This document shows, piece by piece, positions 1-10,753 of a stretch of DNA of 64,000 nt. The notes beneath the pieces were generated by a model. The model saw only the letters and a program-made list of their open reading frames with translations, had not been told where the DNA came from and did not search any database. Where the stretch lies: contig JACTVC010000009.1 of NCBI GenBank assembly GCA_018417955.1, positions 1,426,001 through 1,490,000 on the forward strand, given 5' to 3'. Every line of letters begins with the position of its first letter. Within the stretch, counting starts at the first letter, position 1. Position numbers and translations under genes: made by a program. This DNA comes from Laccaria trichodermophora. Taxonomy: Eukaryota > Basidiomycota > Agaricomycetes > Agaricales > Hydnangiaceae.

Positions 1-15
1 TGTCAATTTTTCCCT

Positions 16-279
16 ATGCCAACACCATCAATCTGGGGTGAACTGGTTCACGAGCTTAACAAAGGTGCCAGAAATGGTCTTGTTGAACTTGGTTTGCAAG
101 GAAAAATCGTGACTCTAGAAGTAACATGCCATTCATTCCAGGAGTTGAATCAGTATCTGGCAGAAGAGCTGGATGACGAAGAAAAGTCCCTGATTGGATT
201 CAATGTAATATCGCTTGAGCATGGTTTGTGCAAACGCAGCCGCATTTTACCACAGCAGCGTAGACAAAATGGAATATAG
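16..279 (+). CDS. Possible 3' exon of a gene entering from the left
   Basis: An 87-codon open stretch with a protein-like composition: an amphipathic acidic segment around LAEELDDEEKSL. It has no recognised domain and it ends at a stop at 277-279. No upstream exon can be seen because the window starts 15 bases before it. It could be a last exon or a short remnant. Its orientation is opposite to the AT-hook gene, so the two would be convergent. I do not assign a function. Confidence 0.25.
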   Translation: MPTPSIWGELVHELNKGARNGLVELGLQGKIVTLEVTCHSFQELNQYLAEELDDEEKSLIGFNVISLEHGLCKRSRILPQQRRQNGI

Positions 280-680
280 ATTATCAAACAGTTTTACTTC
301 TATGTATATAACAAAAACAACTAGTCCAACACCTGTTTTTCAAGCAAGTGTTGAGCGGTTAACAAATCAAACAAAGTTCATCACGGCATCTGACTTGGGG
401 AAGATAATGATTTGTTAACTCACTAGGCTGAGCCGATGGAATGGACATAAGCTTCAACTCTGCCAAGTTTTGGCAAACAAGGAGAGTGATGTTGAATACA
501 ATTGAACAGTGACCATTTATTGAGTCAATTGTTGGCAGAACATAAGAGAAGGTATAGGAATATGTATGGTAGTTGAGTACCAGAGTGTGCGATAAAGTTG
601 TATATGGGAGGGGGGATGTAAACTGGCCATAGTTGAATATCGCATAAGTCAAAAAAACCAAAATTACTCCATGGCTTCCA
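280..680. other. Intergenic stretch between convergent genes
   Basis: I see no coding region, repeat or RNA gene here. The open frame on the minus strand at 359-661 has no recognisable protein features. Confidence 0.4.
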
Positions 681-3249
681 TCATCCTAAAGACCGGATCA
701 TCATAAAAGAGACTGAGAAGTGTAGGGCTACCTGAAATGCAATGATGAGGACGAATATAACAGAAAGATGATGTGAGACTTGTGAAGTGTCTTTGCTAGC
801 TGCCAGTATGGCAACCCATAGCACATTCATGGATAGAGATATGTCTTTAGGATTTGCCTTAGAGTTATAGGACCCAACCGTATATCCAATGAGTGCGATG
901 GAACCAGTGGGGACTTGACGACCAAACAATGGGAGGTCTTTTTCAACCGAACCCAGGCCAGAGGGCATTTTTATGTGTTTGGTTCGAGCATCCAAAATGG
1001 GGACTATAAGCCATCAGTTATCGGCGGAAACTAAAAGATTGGAGCGATTTTCTTACCCAAGTCATGTGGGCCTAACGATGAGTAGCGGTACTTACGATCT
1101 GGAGTATTGTTGGTCATAGTTGCACGGCTGCGAACAGTTGCAAATCCTTTGACAGGAGAAGAACCGGAGTTCACCTCTGGTAGAAATGATAAGAAGTAAC
1201 GCATACAAGAAAGTCAAGAAATACTTACCTGCAGAACATGTGGCAAAGGTTAGGGTGCTATCGGCAAGCTGTACTCTAACAGACTCTTTTCCATGAATCA
1301 TGCAAAGGACGGTGACCATTCTCTCATACTCATATGCGAGAAGCTTTGCGGTAATGAACTTGACCTCTTTATCTCCACCATAACGTTGACGAGGTGAAGC
1401 TGTCTGGTCGTCGGCAATGATTCCAAGTGTTATGCACAAGGCAGGGGTCTTGCGATCTCGTATAAACACCATAGGCCCCCCTTTTGTTTGACCAGGTGTC
1501 TTCTTACTGACAAGAAGTGATGGATCGATAAGAGAAAGGTTGATAACATTCAGACTATAGTCTTTCTCAAAGGTCACCAGCCCTTTGACATACCTGCAAA
1601 ACTAAGTATAAGTATACCGTTTATGAAAAAAGAAAAGAGGATATACTTCAAATCAATGTCGGGATGGACGGTTTTAATACTTGAAAAGAGTATCATCCCA
1701 TTTCCATCCTCATCTTCTTTGTTGGCATCTCCTTTCCAGGAGATAAACTTCAGGCCGCTAGATTCAAAGTAAGATGTATGATGACACGTCAATGCCAATT
1801 GACTTGCTCAGGCAACTTGGTCAGCTTCTTGTAGGAACTTTCAAGAAGAGGGTCAACAAGATCTGGAGCAGATACATGACACTTCGACAGCTTGGGATAA
1901 CTAGGGTTGAGAATCAGAGTAAATTCAAGTAAAAGAAGTTGAAATAATTGCCTAGCAGGTGGATCGCGGTCAACATCTTCTAAAAAAACAACCTTTTTTT
2001 CACTGATATTGGGTCAACATGGATGAGAGAGAATAAACTCAAACAGAGCACGAACGTGATCTCATCGTCGGACATTGTGGCATCATCATGGAAAACATCT
2101 TGAGCACCTTTCTTCTTCTTGTATGCTTGGACGCTCCCTTTTGCCTTCATCCTGGAACAAAATTGGAGACGATCACCTTCTACTTTATGAAATAAGTCAA
2201 GCGTACACTGAGGAATCAAAGACAAGTTGCTGGGTCTTATTTCTAAAGTGAAGGGTTTAATTGGTGTTCAAATTAAAGAAAAAAGGAAAGGTGACATACT
2301 TTTTTCCTGTGGGTGTTGGTGATTCGTTTCCAAGTTCACTACACCCCATAACATATGTTTCCGTAAGATAGCCTTGGAATGAATATACGAAAATACCTTG
2401 GATCGTTGCTGTCCACAGATTCCTGTTCTAGTTCGTCATCATCTTTGTTGATGGCAGCGCTAGAGTAATGATACAATCAACAATTCTATATAGGAGATTG
2501 AGCGAGCAAAGGTTGACATACACTTTACTCTTCTTAGCTGAAGCCGCCTTGCTGGGAGAGGTTGACTTGTTATTCACCGCTGGAGTGGTCTTGAGCTTAG
2601 TGGGAGAAGCTGCCTTAGTTGCCGCCTTCACTGGGGTTGCTTTCAATGGCATGGTGGGAGGCTTCTTAGTCGCGGAGGGAGCTACATGGGGCTTCTTTGG
2701 ACTGTCGTGAATGGGACTGGAGATTTTGAGGTGAGCCATAAATATAAGGAGATAATGTCATACTAACATACCTTGCGATGAAAGGTCCATCCGAATCAGA
2801 AGCCGCGACCTCGTCAATCGGTCGCTTTTTCCCTCTGCGCACAACAGTTAGATTTTTGATAATATAGATGCAAATAACAAACTTCGCAGGGGTAGGCATA
2901 GCAGCAGGGGCCTTGCGAGGTCTCCCACGTTTACGTGGGGTTGTTGGCACCTCTACAATCTCCGGCTCACTCATTCTAAACAGAAAGCGAAGTTAGATAA
3001 GGCAAATGTTGGAAGAAAAGAGTGACTGACTCTGCCTCCTCCTCCTCCTCCTCCTCCTCCTTGTCATCATCCTCTCCACCACACTCATCCAATGAACTTG
3101 AATAGAGTTCGGTGGGTAAGTGACTGCAAACAAGAAAAGTGTGAAGAAACGTACTCTTCCTCCTGATAAGTCTCGTTCCTGTCGGACTCATCTGAGTCTT
3201 CGATAAACTCAGCAGAAATTGCAGCCTTCTTGCGACGAGTGGAAACCAT
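681..3249 (-). CDS. Multi-exon AT-hook hypothetical protein
   Basis: The start is taken at the ATG at 3247-3249, which begins MVSTRRKKAAIS. Short exons follow, separated by ~30-60 bp introns such as the donor GTACGTTT near 3155. An acidic run of Glu (near 3030-3060) is followed by an AT-hook (TPRKRGRPRKA, near 2920-2950) and a Lys/Pro/Ala-rich, histone-tail-like segment (2530-2720). The C-terminal half (about 1100-1800 and 700-1000) looks globular and includes LPLFGRQVPTGSIALIGYT. AT-hooks bind the minor groove of AT-rich DNA, so a nuclear DNA-binding role is likely; the rest is unassigned. The frame around 1790-1810 needs an intron I could not place, so damage is possible. I recognise the style as a multi-copy Agaricomycete family but cannot name it. 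Confidence 0.55.
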
Positions 3250-3408
3250 GATCTTTGTCGAAGCGAAGATTGAAAAGCAGAAGTGAGAAACAATCCTTTT
3301 TTTATAGGACACAAAATTTAATTTACACAAAAACAATAGAACTGAAACGGAGAGGGGAATCAAGGAGGTTGGACCTGGAAACCCTGTATTTCGTTGAAAA
3401 TGCTAGAG

Positions 3409-3415
3409 GTGTTAG
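3409..3415. repeat. Left target-site duplication of foldback element
   Basis: GTGTTAG directly precedes the terminal CACTTCAGTCACCC. It is matched by GTGTTAG at 20888-20894. A preceding G on both sides allows an 8-bp reading (GGTGTTAG) if one terminal base is counted differently. Confidence 0.8.
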
Positions 3416-3487
3416 CACTTCAGTCACCCATTTTTGGGTACCTATGAGGTATATGAATTCTTTGATTTAAGGGTACCTCAATGGTAC

Positions 3488-3655
3488 CCATTCCAGAGTG
3501 GTATGTGAGCACCATACCAATACCATGGTACCATGGAATGGAAAATTCATACCATATCCCACTCATACCAATACCAAGTTACCATACCATACCATGACAA
3601 GTTATACCATACCAAATGGTATGATACCACTTCATACCATCATACCAAAGCTGTC
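3488..3655 (+). repeat. CATACC/TACCAT repeats near the left terminus
   Basis: Degenerate runs of ATACCATACC with CATGG palindromes, next to several GGTACC sites. The mirror copy is at about 20648-20815. Confidence 0.7.
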
Positions 3656-4109
3656 ACTGGGTGTCTGGGGTCCTTTTCCAAAATAAATAAATAAATTCTG
3701 CAGGCTGCAATACTGGTCCATTGGGTACCATTTTTTGTGGGGTGGTTCTCCATGTTTTTCTTGAGATATTGGGCTACAAATTGAGGCTAGATAGTCCAAA
3801 CCATCTATTGAAAATGAGTTCAAATAGGCTTTATCCCAGCTTTCTCATGCATCCAAAGCCATTTAATAATACATATCTTTCCCAGTCCTTTCTATAAGAA
3901 GAACAAATATTCATCCAAATTAAACAATACCACATCCATTGGGATGAAGTGGTCATTGAGAAGCAAAGAAAAGTGGAAAGGTTCTTCAGGTTTTTTCTAA
4001 GATTTCCAACTCCAAGTGGAGGCCAGATAGTCAACTCCAACCTTTTGAAATCAGTTCAATTGAGGGTTTTTTCATTCCTAAAAAGCCATTAATATGAATG
4101 CTTTCACCT

Positions 4110-4497
4110 CATACCATACCATGGTATTGTACCCTCTTACCATGGTATTACACCCTCATACCATACCATGGTATTGCACCCTCATACCATGGTATTGCAC
4201 TCCCTACCATACCATGCACCCTCATACCATACCATGGTATTGCACTCCCATACCATACCATACCATGGTATTACACCCTCATACCATACCATACCATGGT
4301 ATTGCACTTCCATACTATACCATACCATGGTATTACACCCTCATACCATACCATGGTATTGCACCCTCATACCATGGTATTGCACCCTCATACCATGGTA
4401 TTGCACAAACCCATACCATACCATACCATACCATACCATACCTTACCATACCATACCATACCATGCACCCTCATACCATACCATGGTATCAGGAACC
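4110..4497 (+). repeat. TACCATACCATGGTATTGCA array
   Basis: Repeats of ~20-45 bp built from CATACCATACC, the palindrome ACCATGGT, and ATTGCACCCTCA. Because ACCATGGT is self-complementary, every unit can form a small hairpin. Three long open frames overlap here only because the 5-bp repeat lacks stops. The mirror copy is at 19806-20193. Confidence 0.85.
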
Positions 4498-4629
4498 ATA
4501 ATCTATTTTTATTTAGGCAGAGGAAGGCAGAAAACCCTCATTTCGAAGTTTGTTTACATATATTTACCAATGGCTTTGACCAAAGTGAGGCTAAAATTTT
4601 GTAGTGTCCGCTTTGATGTGTGCACTATT

Positions 4630-5160
4630 TCCTAATTGGGCCATTTCCTAATTGGGAAAAGCGTTACACTTTTTTCTGCCACACCTAATGTCAGGCACAG
4701 TGTGCAGTTAGGTTGGGAACTGTTTCCCACGCTCTTTGGGCCACTGGAGTTATTGACTAGCTTAGTGTTGTCACTGTTCATGACGATGTCCGCACTATTT
4801 CCCAATTGGGCCATTTCCTAATTGGGAAAAGCGTTACACTTTTTTCTGCCATATCTAATGTCAGGCACATTACGCATTTAGGTCAGGAACTATTTCCCAC
4901 GCTCTTTGGGCCACTGGAGTTAGTGGCTAACCTGGTGTTGTCATTGTTCATGACGATGTCCGCACTATTTCCCAATTGGGCCATTTCCTAATTGGGAAAA
5001 GTGTTACACTTTTTTCTGCCACACCTAATGTTAGGCACAGTGCACATTTAGGTTGGGAACTGTTTCCCACGCTCTTTGGGCCACTGGAGTTAGTGGCTAG
5101 CTTAGTGTTGTCATTGTTTATGACGATGTTCGCATATTTCCTAATTTGGAAAGTCATTAC
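4630..5160 (+). repeat. Three ~170-bp tandem repeats
   Basis: Three copies begin near 4636, 4806 and 4976, each with CCTAATTGGGAAAAG, TTCTGCCA, and CCCACGCTCTTTGGGCC. They differ by a few substitutions. The mirror copy is at 19143-19673. Confidence 0.85.
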
Positions 5161-5189
5161 ATAATATCAGTTTGGTTTGTACTGTCCGC

Positions 5190-5850
5190 TTTTTCACTAC
5201 AAAAGTTACTAGTGTGCGCTTTTTTCATTACTAAAGTTTGTAGTCTTCACTTTTTTCATTACAAAAGTTTGTAGTGTCCGCTTTTTGGACAACAAATATA
5301 TGTAGTCTTTGCCTTTGTCATTACAAAGGCTTGTAGTGTACACTTTTTTCATTACAATGTTTGTAGTGTGCGCTTTTTAGACTACAAATGTTTGTAGTGT
5401 CCGCTTTTTTTATTACAATGTTTGTAGTGTGCGCTTTTTAGACTACAAATGTTTGTAGTGTGCGCTTTTTTCATTACAATGTTTATAGTGTGCGCTTTTT
5501 AGACTACAAATGTTTGTAGTGTGCGCTTTTTTCATTACAATGTTTGTAGTGTGCGCTTTTTGGACTACAAATATTTGTAGTCTTTGCCCTTTTCAATACA
5601 AAGCTTTGTAGTGTGCACTTTTAAAGCTTGGTAGTGTGCGCTTTTTAGACTACAAATGTTTGTAGTGTGCGCTTTTTTCATTACAATGTTTATAGTGTGC
5701 GCTTTTTAGACTACAAATGTTTGTAGTGTCCGCTTTTTTCATTACAATGTTTGTAGTGTGCGCTTTTTGGACTACAAATATTTGTAGTCTTTGCCCTTTT
5801 CAATACAAAGCTTTGTAGTGTGCACTTTTAAAGCTTGTGGTCTGCTTTTC
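5190..5850 (+). repeat. GTAGTGTGCGCTTTTT array
   Basis: About twenty short units with the core GTAGTGTGCGCTTTTT alternate with ACTACAAATGTTTGTAGT, which is itself a small palindrome. Longer ~190-bp blocks recur at about 5545-5640 and 5740-5840. The mirror copy is at 18453-19113. The density of a self-complementary core suggests protein-binding sites or structured DNA, but this is inference. Confidence 0.8.
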
Positions 5851-6166
5851 TGATATCTTGTAGTCTTCTATTATCTATGTAGGTATATGGGGTATAGCTG
5901 ATGTTTCACAGAAATTGACTGTAGCTAAACAGCTGGCAAATTATTCACTCTTTGTACCTTGCAAGGAATTACATTTAAGCATAACTATGGGAAAGGGGAG
6001 ATGGTGGCAACTGATTATGAAATAGAAAGGGAGGACAGCCTAGTCTTGAAAGACATCATGTTGAGGTTGGCTATGGTCAGACATAGATGAGTCCTTCAGA
6101 GATATGCAAAGAGTGTTGGATATGATGAGAACATGACTGAAGCAGGTCAAAAAGAAGGTCAGAAGA

Positions 6167-6181
6167 CACTTCAGTCACCCA
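6167..6181 (+). repeat. Internal copy of the element's terminal motif
   Basis: CACTTCAGTCACCCA, identical to the 15 terminal bases at 3416-3430 and in the same orientation, lies 2.75 kb inside the arm. The mirror copy is at 18122-18136. It could be an older terminus or a second transposase-binding site. Confidence 0.8.
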
Positions 6182-6379
6182 CCTTGACCAAGCTATTAGC
6201 TAGGAAATCTTGAAAAATTATCCAGGCTAATAGATCCTTTGGCCAGTTATTTTTTTGCCTCTGGAGAAAAATATATTATTACATTGGGCAAAAATGTTTG
6301 GCCTTCAATATTGTGACCAGAAATATTTGGGCTCATATTTTGTATTGAAAAATATCCTAGCCATCTGAAAGTGGTAGGA

Positions 6380-6545
6380 AATTTTTTAGCTGTGTGACAC
6401 TGCTGAAAAATGTTTTGGCCATGTCACACTGCTAAGAAATTTTTGAACCATATCACACTGCTGAGAAATCTTTTAGCCATGTCACACTGCTGAAAAATGT
6501 TTTGACCATGTCACACTGCTCGGAAATCTTTTAGCCATGTCACAT
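6380..6545 (+). repeat. GTGTGACACTGCTGAAAAAT tandem repeats
   Basis: Five units of ~35 bp read CATGTCACACTGCTGAGAAA followed by TCTTTTAGC or GTTTTGACC. The mirror copy is at 17758-17923. Confidence 0.8.
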
Positions 6546-7561
6546 AGGCAAAAAAATTCCTGCCAGTGTCACGGAGTATCTGGGGTCCTAGTTTCAAAAA
6601 AAAAACTTCAAAAATTTCTGACCATTCAAACTTTTATCTTCTGGATTCAACTTTTCTACAAAATTTATCATAAAGATCATTTTGGTCCTAAACTTGCCTT
6701 TTTAGTTTATATTGTATTTTTATTATAGAAAAACCAGATTATATATTGCATTCAGCTCTATCTATTGGTGGTATTCAGCTATTTGTTATATAGTTATACC
6801 CTCTAAATTCTGCTCTATCAGATAATAAAGGTTGTTACTGACTGCTCTTATGTTGAGTGTATATTAATAACTGCCTATAATAGACTAGCCTTACTTACTG
6901 AATTATTACTGATGTCTATTATTCTTGCAAATTACCAGAAGTAAATATTGGCTGATGTGTGAGCCATATTTCTTCACTGAAGTATGTTCCTAAAGACTAG
7001 AGAGAGTTTGGGAACTGTCAGATTGACTATGCCAGCTTTTTTTTTCACTTTTATAGAGGCATATTTCTAAGAACTGCAGAGAGCTCTGAGGATTGTCAGT
7101 ATCTGAAGTTATAAATATGTATAATATGATATGATATGATATGATGTATTCATATCTGTTGACTATAATGACATGCTGACTACCAGTACTTTACTGTGCC
7201 CCACCTATTTCTGCAGAAATGGCTAGAATCTCCTAGAATTCTGATCTCTCTATTACAAATACTTGAATTTCCTTTTTTAGATATAGACCTTAGACCTTGA
7301 CAACAGTACCCAACAACAAATCCTATTTTTTCTCATTTTTACCACATTTTCTAAATGATTTTCATTTAAAATAGTAATCTTGCCTCATTTACTCTGATTT
7401 CACCTCTGCAACATTATAATCAATGGTAACTACCATCCAATATTTTCTTCAATGTTTCTTGTATTTTATTGTAATTTTCTAGCAATATTTGCACAAATTA
7501 CCTTATTTGGAAATATGCACAGACCATGTGCACTATACACCAACATTGTAAATAACAGTTA

Positions 7562-7768
7562 TAGCTGAATGCAGAATGATAAGCCATGCCAGACTGACAC
7601 ATGCACAGGGCAGACTGTCAAATTTTCAAAGCAACATGATGGCTGAGTTCTCACCAAGTTCTCACAATGAGTCAAATAATTGATGTCACTGTAGTACCAC
7701 AGTAACATTTGAGAGTCTGCTCTATGTATGTGTTGATCTGCATGACCTATCATTCTGCATTCAGCTGT
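7562..7768. mobile_element. ~207-bp foldback sequence (MITE-like)
   Basis: The two ends are inverted copies starting AGCTGAATGCAGAATGATA. Pairing is imperfect but continues towards the centre (CATGCxAGA..., then AGACTxTCAAAT). It is nested inside the arm, and its mirror copy is at 16535-16741. The size and the palindromic form resemble a miniature inverted-repeat element. I saw no clear target duplication. Confidence 0.55.
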
Positions 7769-7830
7769 GATGGTATGTCTATTCTTTTTCTATTTTTTTT
7801 TCCTGTTTTTCCAGCTATATTTGTATCATT

Positions 7831-9298
7831 ATGTTATAAGTGTGGAAAAAGAGATCACATGACTGCATCACATGGTTGTATCACAGGATACATCATATGA
7901 TATGTCACATGATCACATGATGATGTCACCTGACTCTTATATCACATGATTTGTGTCACATGACTTTATTATCACACACATGTCATATCATATGACTGTA
8001 TCACATGATACACAACATAAACAACTATATAATGCACATGAGATAACTATTGTCACATATTTTTTCTCTTTTATTTCTGATTTTCTGGCGATATTTTTAC
8101 TAATTACCATATTTGGAAACATGCACAGACCAAGTAAATAGTACATCAACATTATCAGCAACTATTTACATTATGTGAATTTATTTTCTTATTTTTGGAT
8201 ACATTTTCGTTAATTACTATATTAGGAAATGTGCACAGACCATGTGAACAGTACCCCATCATCACCACTCTCCCTATTTTTTTCTGATTTTATTCTGGTA
8301 AAATTCTGTATAGTAGAATGGATTATCTGTGCATGAAATGCAGGAGCTGTCAATGGAATATCTCAACCCCAACTCTCATGGTGCCTCAGATATCAGATGA
8401 GATGCAGGCACAGATCATTGTTTGCCATGATGAGCAACATCTATCAGTGCTAGACATTACAGGCCTTGGTGGATGTAACTGGTCTCTTACTTCCCAATTT
8501 GTGGGTCACAATACAATACATATAAACATGATTCCTAAACTTCATTATGCAAACAGCAGTGCAAAGCACTGTCACCTCTGCTACCTCTTGGGAAGTCCAT
8601 GAGTGATTGGATACTGATGCAGAAAGGGATAACACCACAGATCTGATAAGACCTGCCCTGATAAACTGTGCTGACACTTGTACTCTGGAGTAATGTCAAT
8701 ATAAGTGTCTGGCAAGCTAAGGAGAATTTGATGGTTTGTGTTATGGTGTGAAGACCTTGCAAGAAGTTTTGAATCTAAGAGAGTCTTACAGAGTCAAGCT
8801 AAGTGAGTAGCTACTTATGCTCTGGAATGTTACAAGTGTAGCTGTACTCACCTTTCCCAGAATGCTGCAGAAAGGTTTAGCAGGATCCTGCCAGAATGTA
8901 GGGAAGGGAAAAAGAGTCACAAGCTCTCCTAAAAGAGTTACAATCTACAGCTGACATTGTCACTCTATTCCTTCACTAAGCTTGATAAAGAGTCATGAAG
9001 ACAATAATACTCTTATATGCAAGTGGAAACAGAGAAGATGCATGTACAAAGATGCATAAGAAGTGTGACTACTGTGATATGCATATATAGAATCCATTGG
9101 ATAGGGAATATATCTGATAGCCTGACCCCTCATACATGGGACTACTACTGACAAGTATGGAAATGGCTGGCATATCTGGGATCTTATCCATCTTTTACAT
9201 TATTTACTTTCCATTGCTTAGCTATTGTGTCACATGACTCCTTTTTGTACTTGTCAGTAGTAGTCATAAATACCAATCAAGGACATGCATGGATAGGC
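7831..9298. other. Left loop segment of the foldback element
   Basis: It begins with CACATGA/TCACATGAT-rich simple sequence (7850-8000). Diverged ~120-bp repeats follow, containing GGAAACATGCACAGACCA, also seen at 7505-7560 and in the right loop. The rest (8300-9290) shows no gene, RNA or named element. It ends in the target duplication GGATAGGC of the inner KDZ element at 9291-9298. Confidence 0.5.
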
Positions 9299-9310
9299 GA
9301 GGTCTTTATT

Positions 9311-9520
9311 GTCCTCCACTGATTCCTGCCGGAATCCGGCGGAATCCGGGCAATTCCCGGAATTCCGGAGGAATCATATTTGGCAGAGCCCTCTGCCAAA
9401 TTGATCAAATAATTCCGAGGAATCCAGAACGGAATTCCGATTCCGCTGGAATGGTTCCTGGAATCAGACGGACGGAATGGTGTCCGGAATGCATCCGGAA
9501 CGGAATCCGTTGATGGAACG
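9311..9520. repeat. Left subterminal GGAATCCGG repeats
   Basis: Dense, mutually inverted copies of GGAATCCGG, GGAATTCC and ATTCCGGAAT. Equivalent sequence lies at the right end (15685-15778) and at both ends of the 51-52.8 kb element. Such palindromic ends can pair with each other and are plausible transposase-binding sites. Confidence 0.75.
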
Positions 9521-9589
9521 CTGACAACGCCCACACAAATCAAGTGTCGGCGTTTGCCGAGACTCGATTTGGGCGTTGTCATCAACCCT

Positions 9590-10020
9590 CAACCCTATTC
9601 CCTTCTTGTTCCTCTCCCCCCATCATCACTCACGTCAATCCACCCCCCTACCCACTTTCACCAACGCCGACCGCTATCCACCGTCGTCACCCACCGCTAT
9701 CCACCTTCGTCACCCACCGCTGTCAACGACGACCCCACGTCGCAACGCAGCAAGGACGACACGCGAGCGCCACGTCACACAACAAACGAGCGCCCACGCG
9801 GTGAACCGAGCACCACCGCCATCTACGTTCGTCGCCCACCACCCAACGACAACTACACCACCCCAACATAGCAAAACGAGCGCCCACGCAACAAAATGAG
9901 GATCAACGCCCACACGCTGGGCTAACAACTACCCAGGCGACGCCACGTCACACGGGAATTGGGCGCCGACGCAATGGCACGGAGATGGGGACGGTGCGCC
10001 CATACACGGGGCTGACCAGA
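9590..10020. other. GC-rich leader, no clear gene
   Basis: This pyrimidine-rich and CACG/GACG-rich sequence resembles 51410-51660 of the non-autonomous relative. Overlapping open frames on both strands are low-complexity (Pro/Thr/Arg) and look non-coding. Confidence 0.45.
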
Positions 10021-10693
10021 CAACCTGAACGACGACCAGAAGTCGTCGTTCGTGGGGTGGAAAGGACTGCCAGGCATGGCAACCAGCTAAGTTGTGCCCC
10101 CTTCGTCCCCATACTTACCTGATGCATTTCATAGATGACGCGTCGTCGTCGTATACAGAATTCAGGTGCCACGTCGCGTACTGCACAGTACGCGACGTGG
10201 CAACCAGACGGCGGATGGTGACAGATCACCATCTGCCGTCCTTGTCTATTGGGATGAATGAGGCCCAGGTGAGCAAGCCCCCCTCCCTTCACGTTTTTTC
10301 TCTGACACGAAGTCTAGGTGATGTGGCAACCTGACGACGGACGACATCCGTCGTCGTTCGTTGTCGTGTTTATTATATAGGTTGCTGTCTGCTTTTTTTT
10401 GCATGTGCCACATCCCCATCTGAACGACGAACAACGCGACAGGTGCGTCGTCCGTCGTTATCTTTTATTTTACTTATTCCTTCCACAGATTTTCTTTTTT
10501 TTTAATTCCATTGGCCTTTTTGTATATTAGCTACTTTATGTACACGTAGTTTTTTTTTTTACTTTCCCTCTGGTGTCATGTTGCTAACAGCGGCATGGCC
10601 ACCAAACGGCGAATGGCAACAAATGTTGTCATTTGCCGTTGTCTTGTAACTTTTGAATGTCTGAGAAAGGGTCCAGCCTTGTCTGGACCCTTT
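10021..10693 (+). promoter_or_regulatory. Repeated hairpin cassette upstream of the partner gene
   Basis: At least five inverted repeats lie just before the first gene. Stems are: 10028-10036/10042-10050 (9 bp, perfect); 10167-10183/10186-10202 (17 bp, perfect); 10207-10221/10226-10240 (one mismatch); 10333-10341/10347-10355 (9 bp); 10605-10621/10624-10640 (two mismatches); 10666-10676/10683-10693 (11 bp, perfect). A weaker one is at 10423-10459. Several share an outer frame, (T)GGCAACC or a close variant before the stem and TTGTC or TTCGT after it, while the stem sequences differ and stay self-complementary. Whether they act as DNA or as RNA is not known. Confidence 0.65.
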
Positions 10694-10753
10694 TATATAT
10701 GTGTTTGTTAATGTATTTGGTAAACCTTGGAACCCTAGACCCATGTTTGATGA

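Larger units (their letters stand above)
3416..7830 (+). repeat. Left arm of the foldback element
   Basis: About 4.4 kb, repeated in inverted orientation at 16473-20887. No mismatch was found in the parts I compared, including every long open frame. The arm is AT-rich and built from blocks of short tandem repeats listed separately. I see no protein-coding gene in it. Homology stops after TTGTATCATT at 7830, where the left side continues ATGTTATAAG and the right side continues differently. Confidence 0.88.

Noticed and set aside
4094..4635. Three overlapping frames rich in HTIPWYH-type repeats
   Set aside because: They are translations of the CATACC/ACCATGGT simple repeat in all three frames, with no other coding signal. 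The same applies to the mirror copies at 19668-20209.
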